DNA of 32,362 nucleotides from Crocosphaera watsonii WH 8501 (GTDB lineage: Bacteria; Cyanobacteriota; Cyanobacteriia; Cyanobacteriales; Microcystaceae): contig NZ_AADV02000026.1 in assembly GCF_000167195.1 (NCBI RefSeq), forward strand, positions 1 through 32,362. The letters are read 5' to 3'. This document shows, piece by piece, positions 25,695-32,362 of the stretch (position 1 is the first letter of the stretch; every line of letters starts with the position of its first letter). The translations under genes were made by a program, and so were the position numbers. Under the pieces are notes generated by a model, which saw only the letters and a list, made by a program, of their open reading frames with translations, was not told the origin of the DNA and made no database searches.

Positions 25695-26450
25695 TTGAAT
25701 AGTATTTGTTGCTCGGTATGTAATGAACCAATTGAAAATAATCAAGGAACTTATCGGATTAAAGGAACCGGAGTTATTTTTGCAAGAGGATTAGATGTTA
25801 GTACAATATTGTATGCACATTGGGGAGAATGTGGAAAAATTTTAGACAAATATCTTGATCAATTTCCTCCAGAACAGCAGGGAGATGAGTGGTTTTGTGG
25901 TCATCTACCATTTCGTCTTCAACCTGATGAAGAAACAACTAATTTAGATGAATTTATTTATGTTTTAAAATCAGGAAAACATTATAAAATAGGTATTACA
26001 AAGGATGTAAAAAAAAGAATGGGAGAGCTTAAAACAGGTGATCCTATTAAACATTTATTTGTTTGTTCTTCCTTTTTTGAAAATGCAGGTAAATTTGAAA
26101 AGCGTTTACATGAAGCTTTTAATGATTATCGAGGACAAGGTGAATGGTTTGAATTACCAGCCGAAAAACTTGAAGAACTAATTAACATTTTAGAAAATGG
26201 AGATTTTATGGATAAAGTTTTACCATTAGATAATGTAGTTTACTATCATCCAGGTACTCGTGTATTATGGCGTAATCGGCCTGGTATTGTACATAGTTTA
26301 GTTATTAAGACTTATAAATATCAGGTTGGCTATAACATATTACTGGATACCCAAAGTTCTACGGATGAACCCAAAGTATTGAATTCGAGTTATGGTGAAT
26401 TAGTTTTAGAAGATTCTGGAATACCAAGTCAAGAGGGTTATGAAGTTTAA
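25695..26450 (+). CDS. GIY-YIG-like (T5orf172/MUG113-type) nuclease domain protein
   Basis: The 251-residue protein has a Cys-rich N-terminus (CCSVCNEP and later HWGEC, CGH; possible zinc site, residues 5-70), a GIY-YIG-like domain at about 87-165 (FIYVLKSGKHYKIGITKDVK, Arg108, FEKRLHEAF, GEWFEL) and a C-terminal beta-rich part (180-240). The domain resembles T5orf172/Mug113 proteins found in phage and host nucleases. The start is a TTG, chosen because AAAGGAG lies 7 bases before it and no ATG or GTG in frame fits. It has its own extended -10 promoter. The role is unknown; defence or mobile-element links are possible. Confidence 0.8.
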   Translation: MNSICCSVCNEPIENNQGTYRIKGTGVIFARGLDVSTILYAHWGECGKILDKYLDQFPPEQQGDEWFCGHLPFRLQPDEETTNLDEFIYVLKSGKHYKIGITKDVKKRMGELKTGDPIKHLFVCSSFFENAGKFEKRLHEAFNDYRGQGEWFELPAEKLEELINILENGDFMDKVLPLDNVVYYHPGTRVLWRNRPGIVHSLVIKTYKYQVGYNILLDTQSSTDEPKVLNSSYGELVLEDSGIPSQEGYEV

Positions 26451-26544
26451 CCTTCACCTGTTGACAAATCAAGTAGTATTAAGATTTTTACGCTAAAGGA
26501 ATTGCTGGAATTATCTGATAAATGAAATCATCTTTTCTTTTAGT

Positions 26545-26655
26545 GTGATCGCCTTTCTTGTTTGGTGCATTACACTACCGTTAATGCACCAAATTTTTAC
26601 TAATTAATTGATAAGTTTAAGGGTGGATTACGTTTCTCTAATCCACCCTACATTT
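26545..26655 (+). repeat. TA-cluster repeat, copy R1
   Basis: A ~110-bp unit made of a HIP1-like start (GTGATCGCC), a hairpin (TTGGTGCATTA...TAATGCACCAA), an AT-rich spacer and a second hairpin (GGTGGATTA...TAATCCACC) ending CCCTACA. R1 differs from the others in the loop of its first hairpin (TACACTACCG). It is followed at 26665-26735 by a GGGTTTAAC/GTTAAACCC repeat. There is no gene between 26451 and 27077. Confidence 0.8.
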
Positions 26656-26843
26656 TCCTGATGAATCAGTGGGTTGGGTTTAACAGTGTTAAACCCCTAC
26701 GATGGTTTGTTGTAGGGGTTTAATAATATTATGCCCTCGGGTTTGATGGGAATGAGTGCGATCGCCGCTCTTGTAGGTTGGGTTAAGGGACGAAACCCAA
26801 CAATCATAACTTTTTTGTCTATTTAATGAATAAGCAATGAATA

Positions 26844-26955
26844 GCGATCGCCTTTTTTGTAGGGTGCATTAACGTTAGTGTAATGCACCACACTTTTACT
26901 AATTAATGAATAAATTTAATGGTGGATTACGTTTCTCTAATCCACCCTACATTTT
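26844..26955 (+). repeat. TA-cluster repeat, copy R2
   Basis: Same order of parts as R1: GCGATCGCC, TTTTTTGTAGGGTGCATTAA, TTAGTGTAATGCACCA, spacer, then GGTGGATTACGTTTCTCTAA and TCCACCCTACA. Its downstream tail (AATCAGTGGGTTGGGTTTAA) also matches that of R1, so R1 and R2 share a longer unit of about 190 bases. Confidence 0.8.
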
Positions 26956-27077
26956 ATCTGATTAATCAGTGGGTTGGGTTTAACCGTGTTAAACCCCTAC
27001 GGTTGTTTGCTGTAGAGGTATAATACTATATAATTAGATTATGAGATTCATCTAAACACAGATAATTACCTAAAACA

Positions 27078-27299
27078 ATGAATATTACAGAAACTCTAAA
27101 TAAAATTAACGCTTTAAACATTGAAGATAGAATTTTTCTTGTTCAAGCAATTTGGGATAGTATTGCAGCAGAACAAGTTTATCCTGACTTAAACGAAGAA
27201 CAAAAAAAAGAACTGGATTCCCGTATTAATGATTCTGAATCTAATCCTGATAATGTATTAACATGGGAAGAAATTAAAACCTCAATTACCAGAAAATAA
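27078..27299 (+). CDS. addiction-module antitoxin (ParD-like, PF09720 type)
   Basis: The 73-residue acidic protein matches the 'putative addiction module component' family: LNKINALNIEDRIFLVQAIW, DSIAAEQVYPDLNEEQKKEL and a C-terminal TWEEIKTSITRK. Such antitoxins are paired with RelE/ParE toxins. Its TAA stop overlaps the ATG of the toxin frame by one base. It starts at an ATG and appears intact. Confidence 0.88.
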   Translation: MNITETLNKINALNIEDRIFLVQAIWDSIAAEQVYPDLNEEQKKELDSRINDSESNPDNVLTWEEIKTSITRK

Positions 27300-27595
27300 T
27301 GGATTATGTTTTAGTATTTCGCCCAGAAATTCGTGACGAATTAGATGAAGCTTATAATTGGTACGAACAACAAAAAGTAGGTCTTGGTGATGAATTTATT
27401 GACTGTATCGATGAGTTGCTGGATCGTATTTGTTTAATGCCACAATCTTATCCCACTGTATATCGTGATGTCCGATGAGCAATTATTAAACGTTTCCCCT
27501 ATGCTATTTATTATCGATTGGGATCGAGTCGGATAATTGTAACAGCAATTTTTCACAGTCACCGAAATCCCAAATCCTGGCAAAGACGAACTTAA
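27299..27595 (+). pseudogene. RelE/ParE-family toxin with in-frame TGA
   Basis: Starting from the ATG at 27299 the frame encodes MDYVLVFRPEIRDELDEAYN, WYEQQKVGLGDEFIDCIDEL and PQSYPTVYRDVR, then TGA at 27476-27478, then AIIKRFPYAIYYRLGSSRII and FHSHRNPKSWQRRT before TAA. Family members usually have a second Arg (CGA) here, so one C-to-T change explains the stop. The catalytic C-terminal half (KRFPYAIYYR, HSHRNP) is behind the stop, so the toxin should be inactive unless read through. It is too broken to be seen as a single ORF. The antitoxin precedes it directly. Confidence 0.85.
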
Positions 27596-27601
27596 TCTAG
27601 T

Positions 27602-27710
27602 GCGATCGCCTTTTTTGTAGGGTGCTATAACGGTAGTGTAATGCACCAAATCTTGACTAATTAATTAATAAATTTAATGGTGGATTACGTTTCTCTAATG
27701 CACCCTACAT
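27602..27710 (+). repeat. TA-cluster repeat, copy R3
   Basis: Begins GCGATCGCCTTTTTTGTAGG 7 bases after the toxin stop codon, with the two hairpins (GGTGC...GCACC imperfect here; GTGGATTA...TAATGCACC imperfect). A tail TATAAATCTTTATGTTA at about 27719 is shared with R5. No gene lies between it and 27806. Confidence 0.75.
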
Positions 27711-27805
27711 CCATTCAATATAAATCTTTATGTTAAACTTTAAATAATCAAATGTAACCCACCATGAGCTATTATTAAGTATAAGTTTCATAAATTAGGA
27801 ATATT

Positions 27806-27994
27806 ATGAATCCAACTGATAGACAAGCGCAGGGATTATATCGGTTATGTTATCGTCTAACTAATGCTATTTATCCTGAATGGAAATATCGAACTATAGA
27901 ATTAGTAAGAATAGATGAAAGAACAGGAAATTTGTATGTATTGGCTGGAGAATTAGACTTTGAAATCAAACAAACAGGAGGATATGAACCATGA
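27806..27994 (+). CDS. DUF6888-type small protein
   Basis: The 62-residue protein starts MNPTDRQAQGLYRLCYRLTN and has PEWKYRTIELVRIDERTGNL then YVLAGELDFEIKQTGG. The ELVRxDER...LYVLAGE pattern is that of cyanobacterial DUF6888 proteins. It overlaps the next gene (ATGA at 27991-27994), a typical pair arrangement. No function is established; a TA-like module is a guess from size, coupling and neighbourhood. Confidence 0.78.
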   Translation: MNPTDRQAQGLYRLCYRLTNAIYPEWKYRTIELVRIDERTGNLYVLAGELDFEIKQTGGYEP

Positions 27995-28173
27995 ATTCAA
28001 TTGACTATAATGCTTTAAGCTTAAATGAACTCCGACAATATGTCCTAACCCATCGAGAAGATACCAAGGCGTTTTATACTTATATTGATCGCTCAAAAAG
28101 TGAAGGAAAAATGATTACTGTTGATTTAGAGGACAATCATTGGGAAGAGAAAATTACACAAAGCGATCGCTGA
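27991..28173 (+). CDS. DUF6887-type small protein
   Basis: The 60-residue protein reads MNSIDYNALSLNELRQYVLT, HREDTKAFYTYIDRSKSEGK, ending KITQSDR. The SLNELRQYVLTHREDxxAF block is characteristic of the DUF6887 family, the common neighbour of DUF6888. Its last codons and stop (AGC GAT CGC TGA) are supplied by the HIP1 start of repeat R4, so the native C-terminus was probably replaced. RBS AGGAGG lies within the upstream gene, 7 bases before the ATG. Confidence 0.78.
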   Translation: MNSIDYNALSLNELRQYVLTHREDTKAFYTYIDRSKSEGKMITVDLEDNHWEEKITQSDR

Positions 28174-28276
28174 TATTGTAGGGTGCATTAACAGTAGTGT
28201 AATGCACCAAATTTTGACTAATTAATTGATAAGTTTTATGGTGGATTACGTTTCTCTAATCCACGCTACATTTTAT
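28163..28276 (+). repeat. TA-cluster repeat, copy R4
   Basis: Starts at GCGATCGCTGATATTGTAGG inside the 3' end of the DUF6887 gene and has both hairpins (GGTGCATTAA...GTAATGCACC and GGTGGATTA...TAATCCACG). It ends in CTACATTTTATCT as in R2. Confidence 0.8.
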
Positions 28277-28315
28277 CTCAATAATCCTATTATATCCTTT
28301 TTTTTGATAACTTTT

Positions 28316-28489
28316 TTAAGTATTTAGAGATTCCCACCATATTCTTAAATCACTTTCATCAATATTTTCTTTAAAATATTTGATTTGTTCTGAATGGCTA
28401 AGATTTTTAATTTCTGTCGCTATTTTCTCTTGACTAGATTGTTTAAAATCTAAACAGTTAAAACCTTTTTTAATCGTTGTTCGTTTCAT
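28316..28489 (-). CDS. 57-residue small protein, possible antitoxin
   Basis: MKRTTIKKGFNCLDFKQSSQ, EKIATEIKNLSHSEQIKYFK and a C-terminal LRIWWESLNT. The pattern CLDFK...EKI..EIKNLS..EQIKYF...WW is one I associate with short cyanobacterial proteins next to toxin genes, but I cannot name the family. The ATG at 28489 has a strong ribosome site (GGAGGTGAG, 5-7 bases away). It overlaps, in another frame, the last codons of a toxin-like fragment upstream. A real gene is likely; its role as an antitoxin is inferred from context. Confidence 0.65.
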   Translation of the reverse strand: MKRTTIKKGFNCLDFKQSSQEKIATEIKNLSHSEQIKYFKENIDESDLRIWWESLNT

Positions 28490-28576
28490 CAATACTCACC
28501 TCCAAAGGAGAAATAATAGTTAAAATACCATAACCATGAAGAAGATTAATTTGATTATAACCTTTGATCTTACTGC
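28470..28576 (-). pseudogene. toxin-like C-terminal fragment
   Basis: In the frame ahead of the 57-residue gene the minus strand reads SKIKGYNQINLLHGYGILTI, ISPLEVSIDETNND, stop at 28470. This looks like the C-terminus of a PIN-type toxin (a closing strand plus I-SPLE). It is open upstream only to repeat R5 (28575), where the rest has been lost. The family assignment is tentative. Confidence 0.45.
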
Positions 28577-28685
28577 GATCGCCTTTTTTGTTTGGTGCAT
28601 TAACGTTAGTGTAATGCACCAAACTTTTACTAACTAATTAATAAATTTAATGGTGTATTATGTTTCTCTAATCCACCCTACACCC
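28575..28685 (+). repeat. TA-cluster repeat, copy R5
   Basis: GCGATCGCCTTTTTTGTTTG, then the hairpin TTTGGTGCATTAA...TAATGCACCAAA, spacer, and a degraded second hairpin (GGTGTATTATG...TAATCCACC). The tail AGTATAAATCTTTGTGTTAG matches that of R3. It truncates the toxin-like fragment on its left. The remaining bases to the glk start hold no gene. Confidence 0.8.
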
Positions 28686-28800
28686 CATGAAGTATAAATC
28701 TTTGTGTTAGACTATAAATCATCGATAGATAACAATTATTTTACAGAACAACCCATTTTGATTACACTAAGAACAGAAGCAGATAGAGGTTAAATTAAGT

Positions 28801-29847
28801 ATGTCTATATTACTCGCTGGCGATATTGGCGGAACTAAAACTATTTTACGTTTAGTTAGTTCCGAGAATTCTAAAAATAGTGAAAGTTTACCTCAACAAA
28901 CCACCTTATATGAAAACTCCTATCCCAGTCAAGACTACGATGATCTCGTTCCCATTGTTCAAGAATTTTATCAAGAAGCTAAGCAGGAATTAAAAGAAGA
29001 AATTTCTGTAAAAAATGCTTGTTTTGGTATCGCTGGTCCCGTAGTTAATAATACCTCAAAATTAACAAATTTAAACTGGCCAGAATTGACAGGCGATCGC
29101 CTAGAGAAAAAACTATCTCTAGAAAGAGTTAATCTAATCAATGATTTTGCTGCTATTGGTTACGGTATTCTAGGGTTAAAACCAGATGATTTACATACCT
29201 TACAAGGAGCAGAAGCAAAACCCAATACTCCTATAGGTGTGTTGGGTGCAGGGACTGGTTTAGGGGAATGCTTTTTAACTCCTTCAGAAAGTGGTAATTA
29301 TAGTGTCTTCTCTACTGAGGGATCCCATGGAGACTTTGCCCCACGAAGCGAATTAGAATTTGAATTATTAACCTATATTCGAGATAAATATAGTTTATCC
29401 AGAGTTTCCATAGAAAGGATCGTGTCTGGAATGGGAATTAGTGCAATTTATCAATTTTTACGCCATAAGTATCCTGAAAAAGAATCCGATAAATTAAAGA
29501 AAATTTTTCAAATTTGGGAAAATGAAAAAAATATTGATCTCTCTGCTGAAGTATCTAAAGCAGCTTTAGAAAATAGGGATAGTTTATGTCAACAAACAAT
29601 GGAAATATTTATTTCAGCTTACGGCGCAGAAGCAGGTAATTTAGCTTTAAAATTGTTACCTTATAATGGTTTATACATAGCAGGAGGAATTGCAGCTAAA
29701 ATACTACCATTAATGCAAACAGGAACCTTTATGGAATCTTTTCAAGCTAAAGGACGTATGAGTTCACTATTAACTGAAATCCCCGTTAATATTATCTTAA
29801 ATCCTAAAGTTGGTTTAATTGGGGCTGCTTTAAGGGCTGCAAAATAA
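28801..29847 (+). CDS. glk: glucokinase
   Basis: Glk phosphorylates glucose with ATP to glucose 6-phosphate, feeding Zwf. The 348-residue protein has the phosphate-binding [16 protein letters not shown] at the N-terminus, [22 protein letters not shown] with the catalytic Asp, [14 protein letters not shown] for adenosine binding, [19 protein letters not shown] and [15 protein letters not shown] near the C-terminus. This is the cyanobacterial/E. coli-type Glk (ROK-unrelated). It starts at an ATG. proB follows after 29 bases in the same direction and eda after that, so the three may share a transcript. Confidence 0.95.
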   Translation: MSILLAGDIGGTKTILRLVSSENSKNSESLPQQTTLYENSYPSQDYDDLVPIVQEFYQEAKQELKEEISVKNACFGIAGPVVNNTSKLTNLNWPELTGDRLEKKLSLERVNLINDFAAIGYGILGLKPDDLHTLQGAEAKPNTPIGVLGAGTGLGECFLTPSESGNYSVFSTEGSHGDFAPRSELEFELLTYIRDKYSLSRVSIERIVSGMGISAIYQFLRHKYPEKESDKLKKIFQIWENEKNIDLSAEVSKAALENRDSLCQQTMEIFISAYGAEAGNLALKLLPYNGLYIAGGIAAKILPLMQTGTFMESFQAKGRMSSLLTEIPVNIILNPKVGLIGAALRAAK

Positions 29848-29876
29848 CACTTTTAATTACCTGTTTTTCTGAAGTT

Positions 29877-30989
29877 ATGAACCCCTCCCAAACGATTGTT
29901 GTCAAAGTTGGTACCTCTAGTCTTGCTCAACCAGAGACAGGAAAATTAGCTTTATCTACTATAGCTGCTTTGGTGGAAACTTTAACCGAATTACGACAAT
30001 TCGGCTATCATGTTGTCTTAGTTTCCTCTGGTGCTGTGGGAGTGGGTTGTAGTCGTTTAAAATTAACAGAAAAACCCAAAAAAATAGTCATAAAACAAGC
30101 TATTGCTGCCGTGGGACAAGGTAGATTAATTAGAGTTTATGATGACCTTTTTACAGCTTTAAATCAACCCATTGCCCAAGTTTTATTAACCCGTCGAGAA
30201 TTAATGGAACGGAGTTGTTATGTTAATGCTAAAAATACCTTTGATGCTCTGTTTGAATTAGGGGTTATTCCTATTGTTAATGAAAATGATACTGTTGCTA
30301 TTGAAGAGTTGAAATTTGGAGATAATGATACCCTTTCTGCTTTAGTTGCTAGTTTAATTAATGCTGATTGGTTGTTTATTTTAACCGATGTTGATCGACT
30401 TTATTCTGCTGATCCTCGCACCTTTCCAGATGCTAAACCTATCAAAGTTGTTAATAGTTTAGAATTAGATAAATTAGAAATTAAAGCAGGAGGAAAAGGA
30501 TCTCAATGGGGTACAGGAGGGATGTCAACCAAGCTAACAGCAGCAAGACTGGCAACATCCGCAGGTATTACTACAGTTATAACCCACGGAAAAAAGCCAG
30601 GAAACTTATTAAAAATTATTAAAGGTGAAGATATTGGCACTAAATTTGAGGCACAATTAAATAATGATAATGCCCGCAAACGTTGGATCTATTATGGATT
30701 ATTACCCAGAGGAAAATTATATCTTGATCGGGGGGCAGTTAAAGCCATTTCTCAAAAAGGAAAATCTCTGTTACCAGCAGGAATAATTAAAGTTGAAGGT
30801 GAGTTTGATTCTTTAGAGGCAGTGCAATTATACAATGAAAGTGGTCAAGAAATTGGGAGAGGAATTGTTAATTATAATCAGGAAGAAATTGATAAAATAA
30901 AAGGCAATCACTCGGATAAAATACCTGAATTATTAGGTTGTCATGGAGCAGAAACCATTGTCCATCGAGATAATTTAGTTATTAATTGA
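29877..30989 (+). CDS. proB: glutamate 5-kinase
   Basis: ProB phosphorylates glutamate in the first step of proline synthesis. The 370-residue protein has the amino acid kinase domain (about 1-260: [87 protein letters not shown]) and a C-terminal PUA domain (about 275-360: [20 protein letters not shown]). Length and order are normal. ATG at 29877, 29 bases after glk; eda begins 19 bases downstream. Feedback inhibition by proline is known for the family. Confidence 0.96.
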   Translation: MNPSQTIVVKVGTSSLAQPETGKLALSTIAALVETLTELRQFGYHVVLVSSGAVGVGCSRLKLTEKPKKIVIKQAIAAVGQGRLIRVYDDLFTALNQPIAQVLLTRRELMERSCYVNAKNTFDALFELGVIPIVNENDTVAIEELKFGDNDTLSALVASLINADWLFILTDVDRLYSADPRTFPDAKPIKVVNSLELDKLEIKAGGKGSQWGTGGMSTKLTAARLATSAGITTVITHGKKPGNLLKIIKGEDIGTKFEAQLNNDNARKRWIYYGLLPRGKLYLDRGAVKAISQKGKSLLPAGIIKVEGEFDSLEAVQLYNESGQEIGRGIVNYNQEEIDKIKGNHSDKIPELLGCHGAETIVHRDNLVIN

Positions 30990-31008
30990 AATCAATCAAG
31001 GTAAAATC

Positions 31009-31674
31009 ATGGAAGCAAATAAAACATTAAACTCTTCACAATCTTGGCGAAAATTATTAACCAAAAATCCTGCGATCGCAGTCATTCGCACCGATAATAT
31101 CGAACAAGGTATTAACATGGCCAAAGCAGTAGCAGCAGGGGGAATGAATATAATAGAAATTACTTGGAATAGTCACAACCCTGGTGAGATTATTCAACAA
31201 TTAAAACAAGATTTACCTGAGTGTACCATTGGCACCGGTACCATTTTAACCCTAGAAGAATTAAAAGAAGCGATCGCCTCCGGTATCCAATTCTGTTTAA
31301 CCCCCCATGTTAATCAAACTCTGATCAAAACAGCTATTAACCATGATATTCCCATCATTCCTGGTGCTTTATCCCCCACAGAAATTATCACCGCTTGGCA
31401 AGCAGGAGCCAGTTGTGTTAAAGTCTTCCCAGTACAGGCTATTGGTGGTATTGCCTATATCAAAGGCTTACAAGGTCCCCTGGGTTCCATTCCTTTGATT
31501 CCCACAGGAGGGGTTACTTTAGATAATGCAGCCTATTTTATAGAGGCCGGGGCGATCGCAGTAGGATTATCTAGTCAACTATTTCCCCGTCATGCCTTAG
31601 ATGATCAAAAATGGGATACAATCACAGCACAGGCTCAACTTTTGATGGAGCGTCTTTCAAAATTTCAGCAATAA
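31009..31674 (+). CDS. eda: KDPG/KHG aldolase
   Basis: Eda cleaves 2-keto-3-deoxy-6-phosphogluconate to pyruvate and glyceraldehyde 3-phosphate, the last step of the Entner-Doudoroff pathway, and can act on 4-hydroxy-2-oxoglutarate. The 221-residue TIM-barrel has NPAIAVIRTDNIEQGINMAK, GMNIIEITWNS with the catalytic Glu, TIGTGTILTLEELKEAIASG, FCLTPHVNQ and the Schiff-base Lys in GASCVKVFPVQAIGG, then PLIPTGGVTLDNAAYFIEAG. No edd gene is nearby. It follows proB by 19 bases. In cyanobacteria its main substrate is debated. Confidence 0.93.
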   Translation: MEANKTLNSSQSWRKLLTKNPAIAVIRTDNIEQGINMAKAVAAGGMNIIEITWNSHNPGEIIQQLKQDLPECTIGTGTILTLEELKEAIASGIQFCLTPHVNQTLIKTAINHDIPIIPGALSPTEIITAWQAGASCVKVFPVQAIGGIAYIKGLQGPLGSIPLIPTGGVTLDNAAYFIEAGAIAVGLSSQLFPRHALDDQKWDTITAQAQLLMERLSKFQQ

Positions 31675-31679
31675 AAATT

Positions 31680-31700
31680 CCTACGAATTAAACTCGTAGG
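31680..31700 (+). terminator. hairpin after eda
   Basis: CCTACGA and TCGTAGG form a perfect 7-bp stem around ATTAAAC, five bases after the eda stop codon. No T run follows, so termination is uncertain. It could also be part of the IS605-type end next to it. Confidence 0.45.
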
Positions 31701-31710
31701 CAAATACTCT

Positions 31711-31860
31711 AGATTCGTGAAGTACCCCAACTTGCTTCGCTGAAGTTGGGGCTTCCCAACGACAACTTAGGTGATTTCCGAGAAAGCTTTTCCCATAGGG
31801 GGTAATCGCTTGGACTAAAGGCTTTCAAGAAATAAAAGGAACAGAGAGTTAGCGGATCTT
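31711..31860 (-). mobile_element. relic of an IS605-type tnpB right end with guide-RNA-like hairpin
   Basis: CCCCAACTT (31725-31733) and AAGTTGGGG (31743-31751) form a perfect 9-bp stem around GCTTCGCTG. Read on the minus strand, GGGAAGCCCCAACTTCAGCG then AAGTTGGGGTACTTCAC corresponds to the right end of the tnpB at 732-1736 (GGAAGCCCGAACT...AGTTGGGGTAGTTCAC). A short frame ending LSLGSPNFSEASWGTSRI is the matching protein tail (compare IGSPNYIACN). The rest of tnpB is gone. The 31861-31950 stretch holds no gene. Confidence 0.6.
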
Positions 31861-31991
31861 GGTACACAACTTTAAAATTTCATAATTGGCTTGTCTGAAA
31901 AAACAGAAGAAATAGATTAAAATGAAGAGGTAAAAAGATTAGAGAGAGTAAATTGAAGCTAAAACAGACAAATCATCCCTTAACCCCGTCG

Positions 31992-32362
31992 ATGGTCGAT
32001 GATTTACGTTTAGCAGCCTCAAAAATGACGGGAGCAGAGCGTCGTTCATTTCAAGCTGAAATGTGTCTCAAGTATTGTGGAGGAAGTGCCAGACAAACCG
32101 AAATCTTGTTTGGTTGGGGGAGAAAAAATGTTCAACTTGGATTACATGAAAAACGAACTGAGATAGTGTGTTTAGGATTACAATCAGTCAATAGTGGATG
32201 TAAAAAATGGGAGGAAAGATACCCAATAGTTGCCCAATCATTGAAAGAAATAGCCGAAGCTCACGCACAACAAAACCCCACATTTAATAACCCCATTGCC
32301 TATACAAGATAACGGCGGCTGAAGCCATTAACAATAAGAATTAGGATAGTACGACTGACGTA
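31992..32362 (+). pseudogene. ISAzo13-like (PF07592) transposase, 5' part, frameshifted
   Basis: The frame from ATG 31992 (TTG 31953 is upstream in frame) encodes VDDLRLAASKMTGAERRSFQ, AEMCLKYCGGSARQTEILFG, WGRKNVQLGLHEKRTEIVCL and AQQNPTFNNPIAYTR, the N-terminal region of ISAzo13-type transposases. It stops at 32312. Restoring one base there would give TAAEAIK-like sequence as in the family, and further missing bases are apparent before the window ends, so the gene is decaying. The DDE domain would lie beyond the window. A leader with a purine-rich stretch precedes it. Confidence 0.75.

Noticed and set aside
27434-27649. Minus-strand ORF of 71 codons opposite the ParE toxin
   Set aside because: It is a shadow of the interrupted toxin frame and runs into repeat R3; no ribosome site.
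26545-28685. Regular repeats considered as a CRISPR array
   Set aside because: The five units are ~110 bp, 200-650 bp apart, with genes between them and no short uniform spacers or cas genes.

Overview
The window looks like the chromosome of a unicellular, AT-rich cyanobacterium of the Crocosphaera/Cyanothece type. It has many HIP1 octamers (GCGATCGC), the cyanobacteria-specific genes ycf54, opcA and a DUF1400 hydrolase, several Uma2 nucleases, and a high load of IS elements and small toxin-antitoxin (TA) genes. The genus is inferred from gene content and was not tested.

Layout. (1) 1-1760: the 3' half of an IS5-like element lies inside an IS200/IS605 tnpB whose 3' part is intact. (2) 1806-5319, minus strand: an envelope block with an LptA-like protein, lptB, an LptF/LptG permease, a GatD-like amidotransferase and a small membrane protein. 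(3) 5482-6525: a Uma2 nuclease and an EAL-domain gene cut by an insertion. (4) 6521-13830: a nested IS graveyard with a broken IS1634-like transposase, two nearly identical IS66 copies (one 5'-truncated), a group II intron RT-HNH fragment, an IS630 with a frameshift, and the 5' part of a second IS5-like element. (5) 13900-14420, minus strand: a compact unit that ORF callers miss. A glutamine riboswitch precedes two tiny genes, one resembling the glutamine synthetase inactivating factor IF7 (GifA) and one a 51-residue protein that may be PirA-like. (6) 14616-15380: scraps of tnpB and hsdM and gene-free DNA. (7) 15384-18691: DUF1400 hydrolase, ycf54, pdxJ and a truncated M48 peptidase. (8) 18765-22386: two Uma2 genes, a DUF433/DUF5615 TA pair with a nonsense codon in the toxin, a MITE-like inverted repeat, a PEP-CTERM protein and a HicBA pair. 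(9) 22557-25570: zwf and opcA. (10) 25695-28685: a GIY-YIG-like gene and small TA-type pairs, interleaved with five copies of a ~110 bp repeat. (11) 28801-31674: glk, proB and eda. (12) 31680-32362: a right-end relic of an IS605 element and the start of a frameshifted ISAzo13-like transposase.

How the genes work together. The metabolic core concerns glucose-6-phosphate use: glucokinase makes it, Zwf with its activator OpcA oxidises it, and Eda cleaves KDPG in the Entner-Doudoroff route. The riboswitch unit would link glutamine level to small proteins that restrain nitrogen assimilation. The envelope block fits LPS export. Much of the rest is accessory DNA, with two TA toxins each stopped by an in-frame TGA while the antitoxin remains open.
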